Below the pieces are notes generated by a model. The model saw only the letters and a program-made list of their open reading frames with translations, searched no databases and was not told the origin of the DNA. 64,000 nucleotides of DNA from Brachypodium distachyon. Taxonomy: Eukaryota > Streptophyta > Magnoliopsida > Poales > Poaceae. Position 1 is the stretch's first letter, and each line of letters starts with the position of its first letter. Location of the stretch: NCBI RefSeq assembly GCF_000005505.3, contig NC_016131.3, positions 46,299,355 to 46,363,354 of the forward strand, written 5' to 3'. This document shows positions 1-10,667 of the stretch, in pieces. A program made the translations under genes and the position numbers.

Positions 1-640
1 AAAAACCTTGCCTCAACAAAGGCCTTGTAGTAGCTCTTAATTGTCAGATCAGAGAAGAAGTCGTCATCAGAAGTAAGATCTAGTCCAGCAGCCTCATTTC
101 CCAATCTTACATAATGCACCTTCCCTCCATAGTCTTCCCAGTTATTGCACAGTGACAGTATTAACCGCATCTTATGCCTTCTTGCCTCGCTGACAACGAA
201 ATCTAATGCCTGACAAAATGAGACGACAAAATTAGCCACCAAAATCAAAAGAAACACTATCGCCGTGGGGATCCTTCAAAAACATTCTTCCAAGAAATTA
301 TGATCAGCATCGAGTTTAAGTTCCTCATTCTTATTGTTTCTTTCTTCTTTTTCTTTTGCGAGGAATGGGCCAGACGGTTAGTGCGGCATGTGAATGAGGC
401 GGCAACTACATCAAACCCATGGCCATGGCATAAGTACTCTACTAAAAGTCAGTAGATTGCTTGATCGCATAACAAGAAAAGAGGAACGTCGGCCACGCAT
501 TTCATCAAGCAGGCCCGATGCCGTTCCTCACCTGGAACACCTCCTCGTCGTAGCAGAATGGGGCCGTCTGCAGCGCGCGGTACCCACCGTCGTCCAAGGT
601 GAGCCAGTAGGTGTTGAAGCCGTGGATGGTGAATACGGTG
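1..640 (-). pseudogene. Mannan endo-1,4-beta-mannosidase (GH5), 5' part, decayed and cut by the window edge
   Basis: Two exon-like pieces read on the minus strand. Positions 209-1 translate to a continuous stretch typical of plant endo-beta-mannanases: the [20 protein letters not shown] region, then GGKVHYV and SDDDFFSD. It is preceded by a TTTTGTCAG acceptor at 212-210. Positions about 636-532 encode FTIHGFNTYWL and then DDGGYRALQ...CYDEEVFQ, followed by a GTGAGG donor at 531. The join is in phase. In the family, about 30 residues (through the CRTWAFN motif) lie between NGFNTYWL and DGGYRALQ; here they are missing, so exon 1 carries an internal deletion. Upstream (640-1040) the reading frame is GC-rich and I cannot find the usual secretion signal in frame. 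Family enzymes are secreted and hydrolyse cell-wall mannan. The catalytic glutamates lie beyond the left edge. I judge it a pseudogene or a badly eroded 5' end; the family assignment is strong. Confidence 0.7.
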
Positions 641-1989
641 AGGACTGAGGACGATGTCAGAGGCGACGCCGAGCCGGAAGTTCTTCTCAGACGCCTTGCC
701 ACTATCCTCGCCGTGGTGGTGGGAGCGGCTCCCGTGGCGGCAGCGCTGCAAGCGCGAGGCGTTCGCAGCGGCGCGGGGCGGGAAGAGTCCGACGGCGGCG
801 CGGAAGGTGTCTGGTGCAAGGAGCTGACAGGGCAAGAGGATTCCTGCGGCGGCGACGCCGCAGCGCGAGGGGTACAGAGGGCAGGGGGCGGCAGGCGCGG
901 CGGCGAGTTCATCCGTGTGCGCGAGGGCGGTGGCGTCGTCGGGCGAGCGAGGGGCGGCATCGGGCGTTGGTTGGCGGGCGCGCGTGGAAGGCAGCCGACG
1001 GCAAGAGAGGAAGGAAGCGGGAGTTGGGGTTTGATTGGCTAGCTGTGTATACGTTAATACGTGGGGAGGAGTCAGAACAGAGGAGGAGTCAGATCAGGAG
1101 GAGGAGGCAGAGTGTGCGGTCGGACGGAAATTAACTGCTAAACTTACCCAGCGAAAAGATTTAGTAGACTAATTGTTACGTACTCCGTAGTTGTTAGTGT
1201 TAGAAACGAAATGAGTGAATGATTTATTTGATTGTTTCCATTGATTGATGCTATATTTATATAAGGAGAGGAGGCGCCTCTGCAAACAAACAGACGTCCG
1301 CTCGGGAACAAACCGGAGAGAAATTACATAAGTGGGCAGTTGCTAATTAACTGCCGTTATTCCTAATTGACACATGTTTAAATCTAATTGATCACGTGCT
1401 AATATAATCTTAACAGTTAGATTTGGTTTAGTGGGCCTAATTGTTTGGTAACTATGTGGTGGGAATGGTTTGTGTAAGTTTTGTGGGGTAGTTCTAGAGA
1501 AAAAAGTTGGTGCCTTTATAATAATAATGATGATGATAATAGTAGTAATAAGTATAAGTAGATAAGTAGAAGATTGTATGCAGTGCAAAAGTGACAGATA
1601 CATTAAAATCGAGGACATTGTCTACACTGCAATGCAAACACAACTGACATTTTTCCAAAAATTGTTTTACCGTTCTTTTTCTTGTATTTTATCAGTCCAG
1701 TATTAAGTGACACGTTTTAGTTATCAATATATACGTATTTAGATAAAGTTGCGACATGATAGAGAGAGTAGTAGATAAAACATCACCCATCACTCTTACT
1801 TCAGTCATGCAGACAATTTCCTAATTGGAGCAAACTTTTGCCCCAACCTTTTGCTAAACTCCATTTGAACAAACTAGTTCATTCATTCATTCATTCCGAA
1901 AACCTCTAAAATAACCAAAGTATTGTTAAACTACAGTATTTTTAGCCTTTGGGTAGAATTACTACAGTTTTGAAAAACTACAATATTTT
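641..1989. other. No gene recognised; GC-rich leader then AT-rich spacer
   Basis: From 641 to about 1040 the DNA is GC-rich and may be the former 5' end or promoter of the mannanase-like gene. From 1100 to 1990 it is AT-rich, with short simple repeats (cattcattcattcattc near 1880; taataataatgatgatgataat near 1517). I see no supported coding region. Confidence 0.5.
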
Positions 1990-2750
1990 GGAGTATTTGC
2001 AATACTTTGGACCTGCTTGGTGCTGTGGTTTAATACTGTGAAGAAAAGGAAAAACACGCTTTCTTCCTCCACCTCCTCCTCTGTTCTTCCTCTGCCACAG
2101 ACTGTCAGACTGTCCTTTCTTTCTCACATGCGCGCACGCACAGCAGACCTCTTCTTCTTCCTCCACACCACAGACCATGTCCTCTCCCTCTTCCTCCCTT
2201 CCTTTCTCTCTAGCTCGCTCGCGCCCAACGGCCCAAGCAGCAGATCGGCTCGCCTGCGTGTGGCGCCCGCCCCACACCGCCGCTCGGCGGCCGCCGCCTG
2301 GGACCGGCCCGGCGGCCCCCACCGCCACTCGGCCTCCGACCTGCCCGCACGGCGCTCGGCCCCCGCCCCCGACCTGCCGCACTGCGCCTCGCCCACCGGC
2401 CACCGCCCCGTTCGACCGGCGCGCGTGGCGCTCGGCCACCGCCACCGAAGACCGTCTCCGCACTGCTACTGCCGCGTCCGCCGATGGAGACGATAGGCGC
2501 CCGCGGCTTGACGAAGATAGCATGCAGCGGCGAGCTGTCAGCGAGTCAATACGGCGTTTTTTTTTCCGTCCGCTGTAAAAAATAAAGAGGTCGAGGACTC
2601 TTTACTGCAGTTTTAGGAATACCATGATATTAATACTGTAGTTTTTTGTTGTATCCAAACATTTCGAAATATTTGAAACCAGAGTAATTTTGAAAACTGT
2701 GGTATTCTCAGAATACTCTAAAAATACTGAGATACCAAACGGGGCCTAAC
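1990..2750. mobile_element. Possible TIR DNA transposon (Harbinger/Tourist-like ends) with GC-rich filler
   Basis: The right end, read on the minus strand from about 2748, begins GGCCCCGTTTGGTATCTCAG. A degenerate match in inverted orientation, GGACCTGCTTGGTGCTGTGG, begins near 2008. Between them lie AT-rich subterminal segments rich in 'actacagtattt'-type words and a GC-rich core (2220-2520) that is open in several frames but resembles no protein I know. The right end is followed by TAA; the left lacks a matching TAA/TTA, so the target duplication is not demonstrated. The GC-rich core could be captured host DNA. Confidence 0.35.
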
Positions 2751-2917
2751 AGTGTCCGAAAACCATGCCAGTTCCAGTTAGAGGCTACTCTGCACTACCA
2801 GCCGCAGAACTCTACTGACCAAGTCCAAACGTCGATCGTCGTCGTCGACAACGGTTCCAAACCGAAAATGATCGATAAATTAACCAGTAAGCTAAGCTAA
2901 AGGCCTAATGGCTAAAG

Positions 2918-4553
2918 CTAATCAAGCGGCAGGACGAGGCGAGCGGCGTCGAGGCCAGGGTCGAGCCGGAGCGCCACGAGCTTCATAGCCTCCGCGCCGC
3001 GCTCGTACCCGTCCATCACGTGCTCCGCCAGCTTTCGCTTGTGCTCCTCCGACTCCACGAACTGCTACACCGCCGCCGCCTTGACGCTCTCCTTCTCCGC
3101 CTCCGACTTCTCCAGCTGCTCCCTCAGAACTGCGACCTCGGCGTCCCGCGCCGCCAGCTTCTGCTCCAGCTCCAGCGCGTAGGCGGCGGTGAAGGTCGCG
3201 TAGTTCGCCGCCTGCAGCATGCGCCGGCCGTTATCAGAGTCACCCCACACACGAACAACAATCAATGTCATACCTGGAGCATTGTGATGTAGCTCGACGC
3301 GACGACGTCGGAAGGATTGGCGGCGGCGAACTGGCGCTCCCGCGACGGCGTGACGGCGCACTCCAGCACCTTCCGCGCGGCCTCCCAGTCAGCGCTGTCG
3401 CCGTCGTGTGCGTCTGGTAGCACGGGCAGGGGCGGAGGCTTCGGGACGAAGCCTGGTGGTGGACCCAAGCTGGACGGCGAGGCCGGGCAGAGATTGGCTG
3501 CAGGTGGCGTGCTCAGCTGCTCACGACGGCGAAGTACTTCTTTTCCATTAGCAGACTCCTCCCGTTTCCTCTTCTTCCCGGACAGCGGCGGCATCTCGCC
3601 GTCCGGCTCAGTATCCAACTTCTCCGTCTTTACGACTGCCACCTTCTCCGCGGATGGATCAATCCCTAGCAACGACAAATAAAATCAATGAACTCTGTAC
3701 TAATTGGGAGGTATCAATCGAGAGTGTTGGGAGCACGTTTACCTTTGGCACCAGATGAAGGAGGAGAAGGTTGTGGCGGTGGCGGTGGTGATTTGCCGGT
3801 GAGGTTGGAAGCCAAGGCCGCGGCGAGATCGGCCTTACGGAGGTAAGTCCGGAGATCAACCGCGGTGCCGAGGTGCACGCCTAGCAGCTTTTCTACGGAT
3901 TTCTCCTCCTCGCTTGTAAGCACCGGATCGACGTTGGATGTCGCGAGAGGCGGCTCGCCCCAACGCACGGGGCACGGCCATGGCTCCGGGGATGTCAGGA
4001 AGAAGAAACCCCCTTTCCACTCTCTCTCGGACTTTGAATTGGTCAGGCCAGTGAAGAGCGCTCGGGCCGCGCCCTTGCACCGGAAGTAGTACCAGGCCTT
4101 TCCTTCTCTGTTCAACAGCGAGAAGAAGCGGCGGAAGACGGGCAGCGACGGCCGCACGCCGGCGTCGTGGCAGAGCGCGACGAACCCGACCAAGATGCGC
4201 CACCCGTTGGGCGTAAGCTGGCCGGGCGCGAGGGAGAAGTGGTTGAGCGCCTCGCAGAAGAAGGCGTGCAGCGGAAAGCGGACCCCGGCCTCCAGCGCGT
4301 GCGCGTAGACGCAGACGGCCCCCGGCGGCGGCGTCGAGCTCGCGCGCAGGTCGTCGCCCGCGGGGCGCGCGGAGAACTCCCGCGGCACGCCGTGCTTCCT
4401 GCAGAGGTCGTCGACCTCCTCCTGGGTGCGCAGGGTGGAGGCGATGCGCTCGGCGGCCGGCGTCGAGAGGGCGTCGGTGGCGTCGTCGCTGTCGCTGTCG
4501 AGGCTGATGACCACGACGGCGGGGGAAGAGGAGGAGCCGTGGGAGGATGGCAT
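2918..4553 (-). CDS. Copy 1: PF04195-like domain plus coiled-coil protein, premature TAG in last exon
   Basis: Three exons: 4553-3743, 3665-3274 and 3211-2918, with GT/AG introns of 77 and 62 bp. The phases fit (split GGG codon, then phase 0) and copy 3 has the same structure. I start at the ATG at 4553 (A at -3, product MPSSHGSSSS...) rather than 4601, whose context is poorer and which has no counterpart in the relatives. Residues ~85-250 match the plant 'putative gypsy-type transposon' domain: FPLHAFF, LTPNGWRILVGFV, PSLPVFRRFF, and a WKGGFFFL...PWPCPVRWGEPP end. Exon 2 has a basic KKRKREE stretch (possible nuclear signal) and a VTPSRERQFAA...SSYITMLQ block; exon 3 is coiled coil. A TAG at 3067-3065 would end the protein near residue 449, yet the next 48 codons stay in frame and match the relatives' C terminus (MDGYERG...LDPGLDAARL) up to TAG 2918. 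Biochemical function unknown; a TE-derived host gene is inference. Confidence 0.75.
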
Positions 4554-4697
4554 CGTCTTGTCGATCTCGGTACTCTCCGTGCCGCGCTTGGGTGCCTGCA
4601 TTGGCGTTCCTCGCTTCCGTACTGACTACCGCCGGCGTCGTACGGAGGAAGGGGAAATAAACGAGGAGAAGCCTTTTGCTCTTCCGTGCTCTGTGCC

Positions 4698-4775
4698 TCT
4701 GTTCACACCGCCCCTCCCTTCTAGTCGTTTTGCTCTGCTGAGCTCTGTTCACACCGCCCCTCCCTTCCAGTCTCC
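4698..4775. repeat. 45-bp near-tandem repeat upstream of copy 1
   Basis: The segment ctctgttcacaccgcccctc occurs at about 4698 and again at about 4743, each followed by ccttc(t/c)agtc. It lies in the 5' flank of the minus-strand gene that starts at 4553. No function is evident. Confidence 0.6.
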
Positions 4776-4940
4776 TATAAGGTCTTTAATTAAGTAACGC
4801 TGGAAACAACTTAGCTCACGCTCAAAACAAAACATGGAGAATAAATACTCATCTATAAATTAAAAAAGCTAAGTTGCCTGGTTTTTGAAGTCTTAAATCT
4901 AAATCTTAGTTGATGAATAGCTCCGGTGGATTAGTATCTA

Positions 4941-5040
4941 CTCCCTCCGATCTTAAATTGTTGTCGAAATATTACATGTAAATAAACGCCTTTTGAGAAT
5001 AGATATAAAATTTGAGTCAAGAATTTAGAATCAGATGGAG
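4941..5040. mobile_element. Stowaway MITE (100 bp)
   Basis: The element begins CTCCCTCCGATCTTAAATTG and ends AATTTAGAATCAGATGGAG. It is flanked by TA on both sides (4939-4940 and 5041-5042). The inverted ends, size and TA duplication are those of grass Stowaway elements. Confidence 0.85.
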
Positions 5041-5042
5041 TA

Positions 5043-6444
5043 GATCTTATTTTACCTTTATTTTTTTCATTTATCATCCGTTTTGAATCATCAAGCATAA
5101 ATTATATCAAACGCATGAGGAATCAACTTATTCCTAACAAAAATCAGGCAACTTAGATATAACAAATCTCACTAAAATACAACTATCAAGTTTTTTTTAA
5201 AACGACCTTTTTGGCCAGATTCCATCACCAGAGAGCTAGCAGAATACACATAAGTTCACCCCCTCACGTAGTTTTGTCACACTTGCCATCCTTAGGCTAA
5301 TATGTACTCACCAAGCCGTGAATTGACCAACCAGGTTCAAGTCTCCGACTTAGACATGGGTGCTCGCATTTCTCTGAATTTATTTCAGAAGCTAACCGGC
5401 GTTATGCTTTCAGTGGAAGTGACGTATCTGTCAACTACGAGATGCATGTGGTGACTCTGTTAATCTCAAGATGATGTGATGGACCAGTCTCTCAGAGGTG
5501 TTTATAGGGGTGAGTGTGCGTGTGTCTGTACTGTGTTTCCTAAAAAAAAGAACTCGCCAAGTCAAAAGTGTCTCCCTCTAAATCGTCCAGCGCATGGCCA
5601 TATTGGGGGGGGGGGGGGGAACAATTAGTTTGGGATGAAGCCGGCACCCCCAAACGTTGGCCCCAAACTTTGGTTTGTCTCACAGACAGTGGCGACCCGC
5701 ACTGCTTTTCAGCTTCAGCTCGCGCTCCCGCTAGCCCCCCTTTGAGTAGGGAGCGGCCTGGGGCGCAGGCTAAATTTTTGGGTCATGCTGGCTACTTTTT
5801 GGATTTAAGGGAGTGGATTGGATGGGTTTTTCAGAGCCGGCGTCCCCATTTTGCGTTTGGGAGGCCTTTAGGGGTGACGGTTGGAGATGCTCTAAACAAA
5901 CAGAAGCAATAGCAACACAAGCTGCGCAAAAAAAGTTCTCCAACACAAATTAAGGGCTAGTGTAGCCAGTCATATTTTGTTTCGGTGATCCATGTCGGAA
6001 TTGATGTTGCAGTTGAACCAAAAGAGGTAATGTATACAGTTAAAAGGAGCCATGACAAACAGTCCTTGTAATTTAAAATTTTAAATATTGTTTCCCTATA
6101 AACTTGGGGTGAACAGAGAACATATTGACCGATCAAAGAGTTACAATCGGCGGCGGCGAGAATATATACGTGCTAGACAAGATGTCAATGAGCCAAAGAA
6201 GAAGTATATTTTTTGAAAAGAAATGCGTGCATTTTGAGAAGGCTCACTATAATTCATCCGAATTGAGATGAATACCCAAAAAGAGAGAGAAAAGGCCATA
6301 CATGTTTAATGTGCAAAGTTCGTAGGAACAATAAGAAAACAATGTTTTAGTTTTTGCTTTCATATAGGCAGATTTTACGGTACCTAATTGTCTAAATAGC
6401 CTAAATGGAGCATTAGAGCAGGGCATTCTTGATTTTAGTTTTTA
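5043..6444. other. Spacer; possible DNA-transposon remnant at about 5590-5910
   Basis: Mostly AT-rich with no supported gene. About 5590-5910 is a distinct GC-rich island that opens with a G homopolymer (~5605-5620) and closes with ggttggagatgctcta, a terminal word seen in grass DNA transposons. It is open in one frame for 114 codons, but the product looks like nothing known. I could not find the opposite terminal repeat. Confidence 0.35.
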
Positions 6445-6752
6445 GGGCCTCTTTGATTCACGGATTTCCAAAATGCATGAATAGGAAAAATACATGGTCA
6501 AAGTTGCATGTCATTTAGGAGTATAATACTACAGGAATCAGATGATGTTTGACTATGCACAGGAAAAACGTAGAATTCTTACAAAGAGGTTGGAGTGGAT
6601 GAAAATTTTCATGCAAACCCTAGTACAAATGAATATTCAGAAAAATTGCTATGTTTCTTATTTTTTTGAATCAAATCATCCACGTAGGAAAAATTCCCGA
6701 GGATTGGAATCCTTCAGAAATCATTTGAATTTTTTTTGAATTGAAGGGGCCC
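6445..6752. mobile_element. Tourist-like MITE (308 bp, TTA target duplication)
   Basis: The left end GGGCCTCTTTGATTCA is matched in inverted orientation by the right end (TGAATTGAAGGGGCCC). TTA flanks both sides (6442-6444 and 6753-6755). These are hallmarks of PIF/Harbinger-derived Tourist elements. The AT-rich 65-codon reading frame inside it is not a gene. Confidence 0.85.
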
Positions 6753-6770
6753 TTAGTTTTCCTCCTAAAA

Positions 6771-7031
6771 AAAAAGACAACGTTGAGCCGCACCTTGGCC
6801 GCCTCATTGAGTCACAACATGGACCTTCGCTGACTTGACATGACACGGACCAACGCATCAGTCACAACGTCAAGCTGCGTCTGTTCAAGACATCGGGCCA
6901 ATGTCTCGACACGTTGTCTAGTTGTGCCTTGTCTTCGGTCGTCGGTTCAAGGCCAGCACATCGACGCATCGCTGGACATTAAGTCCCATGATTTGGTGTC
7001 ACTGACATGCGGGTCCCACGACCGGCTGGCC
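6771..7031. repeat. Direct duplication, segment a, copy 1
   Basis: This ~260-bp segment recurs at 7722-7985 with high identity, including the shared runs gacttgacatgacacggacc and gtctcgacacgttgtctagt. Together with segment b it shows that the 5' flank of copy 2 was duplicated in direct orientation. Confidence 0.85.
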
Positions 7032-7195
7032 CGCATCTCAGCCACACACACGTCACCATGGTAAATTTCCATTGCGCTTAGGTTTTTCGCCCTTGACCAA
7101 CTCTCATGATGTACCAGCAACATCTGTGCACGTGGGTTACTTTAGATGATCCTCAGCAAGGGGTTGTTCTATCACTTCCTTCCTTGGTTAGAATG

Positions 7196-7455
7196 CCTAT
7201 GAACAGCTTTTGGAAGACCTTTTCGATGGCTGGGTGCCCAAAAATGCATCCACCAACTTTTCTCCTGTGAAGTGAAGGGCACAAAAAATCTCATATCGCA
7301 TGCTAGGCCGCTAGTACGACTTCTGCTAGCAAGGGCTGCAAGGCAGACCTGCTAAACGATACGATTGCCCAATCTCCAAAGGAAGAAAGCTAGCTAGTAG
7401 CGCAGCGATTTAACAAGAGCCAACCACAAGTCAGGCTCTTCATCTTCAAAAAGAT
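7196..7455. repeat. Direct duplication, segment b, copy 1
   Basis: This segment, containing ggctgggtgcccaaaaatg and gtgaagtgaagggcacaaa, recurs at 8658-8911 immediately upstream of the copy 2 gene. It is therefore probably a duplicated promoter or leader piece. Confidence 0.8.
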
Positions 7456-7721
7456 ATGTATTTAAATGTTGGTGGATGTGTGCGAGTAAATGCTTGGCGT
7501 ACGACAGAACGCGCACGAATTTCTTTACGACGTGTGATCTGCGTGCCTTGCCTCTGCTAGCTGTGTGTGTGTGCAAGTAAATACTAGTACTACTCAACAT
7601 GAATCGGAGAGAATACTCAACAGGATATGTATTGAAATCATCTATTCTTTTAGCTTTGTGAATTTGTATTTGTGTTATTGTTTTATTACTGTACCAAAGT
7701 TCACCGGAATACAAAGCACCT

Positions 7722-7985
7722 AAAAAAAATGACAACCTCGAGCTGCACCTTGGCCTCAGCAACACCTTGACACAACATGGACCTTTGGTGACTTGACATG
7801 ACACGGACCAACGCATCAGTCCCAACGTCGAGCTGCGTTCAAGACATCCGGCCAATGTCTCGACACGTTGTCTAGTTGTGCCTTCTCTTGGGTCGTCGGT
7901 TCAAGGCCAGCACATCGACGGATCGCCGAAAATTAAGTCCCATGATTTGGTGTGACTGACATGCAGGTCTCACAACCGGCTGGCT
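7722..7985. repeat. Direct duplication, segment a, copy 2
   Basis: Partner of 6771-7031. Order a-b-a'-b' is kept, but the a'-b' spacing is longer, because 7986-8657 has no counterpart between a and b. Confidence 0.85.
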
Positions 7986-8657
7986 CAACTCCCCGTGCCC
8001 TAGAACACCAGCTCTGCGGTCGTCTCCTCCAAGTCCGGCGCCCCGTACGTCTCCACCCAACTTCTGGTCGACTTAAACTAGTCAGCTGACCTGGTCCGAC
8101 CAGGACGGACAAACCTAACTAACGGACGGCGCTAACGCTGGCTCGGCCGGTCGACCTGACATGTGAGTCCGGTCAGCCTGACATGTGAGTCCGGTCAGTC
8201 AGAAACACGCTTATACGTCGCAATCGATAAAATCAGTGTTATGTGTAACAACTTCAATGAAGACGTGTACAATGAGGTGACGTCACCATTTTCTTAGCGA
8301 TGCCACGCAAGATAATTGCTGATGTGGAAAAAAATGAAATGAAGAAAGTCACGAGCCTTTTCTTAGATAACAGATGATCTCTTCAAAGGAATGATAAGGC
8401 GAAAAAAAAAACAAATTTCCCATTGTAGTTTTTACCTTCTCTTAACATTTACTAATTAATTTTATTCATCTAAACATTAATTGTAATACATGACATTAAG
8501 AGATGATCTATTGTACAACTTATTTTGCTGTCTTTTCTAAATGACGTGTCTGTTCTTATCAACCATTGTACATGCCTGAATCGCCGTGGTTCGGCGCAAA
8601 AATTAGTAAAGGAGGTGGTTTTCGTAACAGATCTTTCTGCGCGATTTATTCTTATTT
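7986..8657. other. Spacer with a 22-bp tandem duplication
   Basis: No gene recognised. The unit cctgacatgtgagtccggtc+ag is present twice back to back at 8155-8176 and 8177-8198. The rest is AT-rich. Confidence 0.6.
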
Positions 8658-8911
8658 CCTATGAACAGCTATGGAACAAACTAGTTTGGATGGCTGGGTG
8701 CCCAAAAATGAATCCAGCGAGGCAGCAACTTTTCTCCAGTGAAGTGAAGGGCACAAAGAGTCTCACATATCGCATACGGCATACCAGGCCGCTTGGCAGA
8801 TTGCTCCTTGGCTCCTTGCACAATACGATTCCCCAAGGGAGTACGGAGTAGCACAGCGACTTTACAGAGGAGCCAGCCACAAGGCTCCGTCTCTTCCATC
8901 TTCAGAAAGAA
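8658..8911. repeat. Direct duplication, segment b, copy 2 (5' flank of copy 2 gene)
   Basis: Partner of 7196-7455. It ends about 140 bp upstream of the ATG at 9052, so it probably contains promoter or 5' untranslated sequence of the copy 2 gene. I see no clear TATA box in it. Confidence 0.75.
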
Positions 8912-9051
8912 GAAAAAAAAAGAAAGGCTCTCCTCTTGTTGAAGTCTCGAGGAATCCAGAAAATCCCGAGTCACACAGCCACACTGCATTTGCAATTGGT
9001 CGTGGGCCTCGTGTGGCCCGTTCAACTTCTCTTCCACAGCACACGCTTCCG

Positions 9052-10604
9052 ATGCCATCTTCCCCATCGTCCTCCGACGGCGACCTCGCCGCCGCCGCTG
9101 AGTCCTTCGTCTCGTCCTTGCTCACGCAGAAGGAGGTCGACGAGGTCTGCAGGAGGCACGGCGTCCCCGAGGACCAGTTCGCCGCGCGCCCCGCCGGCGC
9201 CGTCCAGCGCGCGAGCTCGAAGCCCCCGGCGGGGGCCGTGTGCGTGTACGCGCACGCGCTGGAGGCCGGGATGCGCGTCCCGCTGCACGGCTTCTTCTCC
9301 GACGCGCTTACCCACTTCCGCCTGGCGCCGGCCCAGCTCGTGCCCAACGGCTGGCGCATCATGGCCGGCTTCGTCGTGCTCTGCCACATCACCGGCGTCC
9401 CGCCTTCGCTGGCCGTGTTCCGCCACTTCTTCTTGCTCTCCGTCGTCAACCGCGAGAACAAGGGCTGGTATTGTTTCCGGTCCAAGGACACATCCGGATT
9501 GCGGTTTTCGGGGATGCTGCAAAGCATCCAGGACTGGAAAGCCGGGTTCTTCTTCCTCTCGTCGAAGGCGCCGTGACCTTGCCCAGTGAAGTGGGGCGTG
9601 CGGCCCAAGAGCTTCTTCAAGGAGCCGGTGCTCAAGCCTGAGGAGAAGGCATGGGCCGCGACCCTGCTGCGTGCTCACGGCGCCGCCCCCGTTGATGTCA
9701 GGACATGTCTTTGCGAGAGCAACCTCGCCGCCGCCATGATAACCGCCGCATTGCCGCCGCCGAGGCCCTCTTCTGCTCATAGTGCCGCAAGTTCTTCCAG
9801 AGGTAACCGTCGAAATCTCTCTTGCTAATCTCGTGTTTTACCGAGCACGCCGGGGTTGATTTTTTACTTTTCTGTCTCAGGGATGGATCCATCCGTCTTC
9901 GACATGATGAAGAAGATGCGGGCAGAGAAGGCGGCCGCGCAAGCGTCGGGATCGGCGAACAAGGTGAAAATCGAGCCGGCCGGTGACGCAACGGCGTCGT
10001 CAACGTTGTGCGGGAAGAAGAGGAGTCTGGAGAAAGCCAACAGCGAGGAGGAGGCTACGCCTCCTTCTGTGCTGCTCAACACGCCGCCCGCCACGCATGG
10101 ATGCTCGGTGCCCGGCGGGTGCTCGCCACCGCCGGACTTCTCCTGCGCGTACGCGCTGGACCTTGAGGATAAACTGGTGGCCCGGGACGCGGATGTCGCC
10201 GCTCTGCGGGAGGAGCTGGAGAAGTCGAAGGCCGAGCTGTCCGCGGCGAAGGAGGCGACGGAGGCCGAGCTGGAGAAGTCGAAGGCCGAGCTGTCCGCGG
10301 CGAAGGAGGCGACGGAGGCCGAGCTGGAGAAGGTGAAGGCCGAGCTGTCCGCGGTGAAGGAGACGGCGAGGGCGAAGCGAGCAGCGGGGACGGAGCTGGA
10401 GAAGACGAAGGCCGAGTTTGAGAAGGTGAAGGCCGAGCTCGGCGCGGCGAAGCGGGCGGTGCAGGAGTTCTTCAGAACCGCCGAGCAAGTGCGGCGGCGC
10501 GCCGACCACGCGCTGGACGGGTACGAGCGATGGCGGGGCACGAGCACGGCGCGCTCCGGCTCAACCCGCTCCTCGCCGGGCGGCTGATCGCGCCGCTTGA
10601 TTAG
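9052..10604 (+). pseudogene. Copy 2: PF04195-like domain plus coiled-coil gene, three lesions
   Basis: The start at 9052 (MPSSPSSSDGD...) aligns with copy 1. Exon 1 (9052-9802) encodes the domain: VPLHGFF, LVPNGWRIMAGFV, PSLAVFRHFF. At 9574-9576 a TGA replaces the Trp codon of the conserved PWPCPV motif, after which the frame continues with PCPVKWGV. The intron at 9803-9880 is 78 bp, with the same split-Gly phase as the relatives. Exon 2 runs on from the acidic/basic linker straight into the coiled coil (SCAYALDLEDKL), so the VTPSRERE block, about 60 residues, and intron 2 have been lost together. The coiled coil is lengthened by an 18-residue repeat. Near 10525 a frameshift makes the direct reading end at TGA 10585-10587; the other frame gives the family C terminus (ALRLNPLL...LIAPLD) up to TAG 10602-10604. 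A truncated PF04195-only protein of 174 residues is the most that could be made. Confidence 0.8.
10213..10368 (+). repeat. 54-bp in-frame coiled-coil repeat (~3 units)
   Basis: Two identical 54-bp units (10213-10266 and 10267-10320), then a diverged third, each encoding ELEKSKAELSAAKEATEA or a variant (18 residues). Near-identity points to recent slippage or unequal exchange inside the coiled-coil region of copy 2. Confidence 0.9.
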
Positions 10605-10667
10605 CTTTGATGATTGATTAGTCCTCTGGAATTGGAACCGTTCGTGATGATCGATTATTTTTAGATT

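Noticed and set aside
2017..2578. Several overlapping GC-rich reading frames of 90-180 codons on both strands
   Set aside because: All registers are open because of skewed composition (Pro/Arg/Ala/Ser); no domain, no splice sites, and they lie inside a transposon-like unit.
4554..4601. Upstream in-frame ATG (4601) as start of copy 1
   Set aside because: Poor start context and no counterpart in copies 2 and 3; the ATG at 4553 aligns with the family.
5568..5912. 114-codon plus-strand frame
   Set aside because: Starts through a G homopolymer and lies in a probable transposon remnant.
7394..7855. 153-codon minus-strand frame
   Set aside because: It spans a junction between duplicated flank segments and AT-rich spacer, and the partner duplicate does not keep it open.
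8155..8198. 22-bp direct repeats considered as a CRISPR-like or regulatory array
   Set aside because: Only two back-to-back copies without spacers, in a plant genome.
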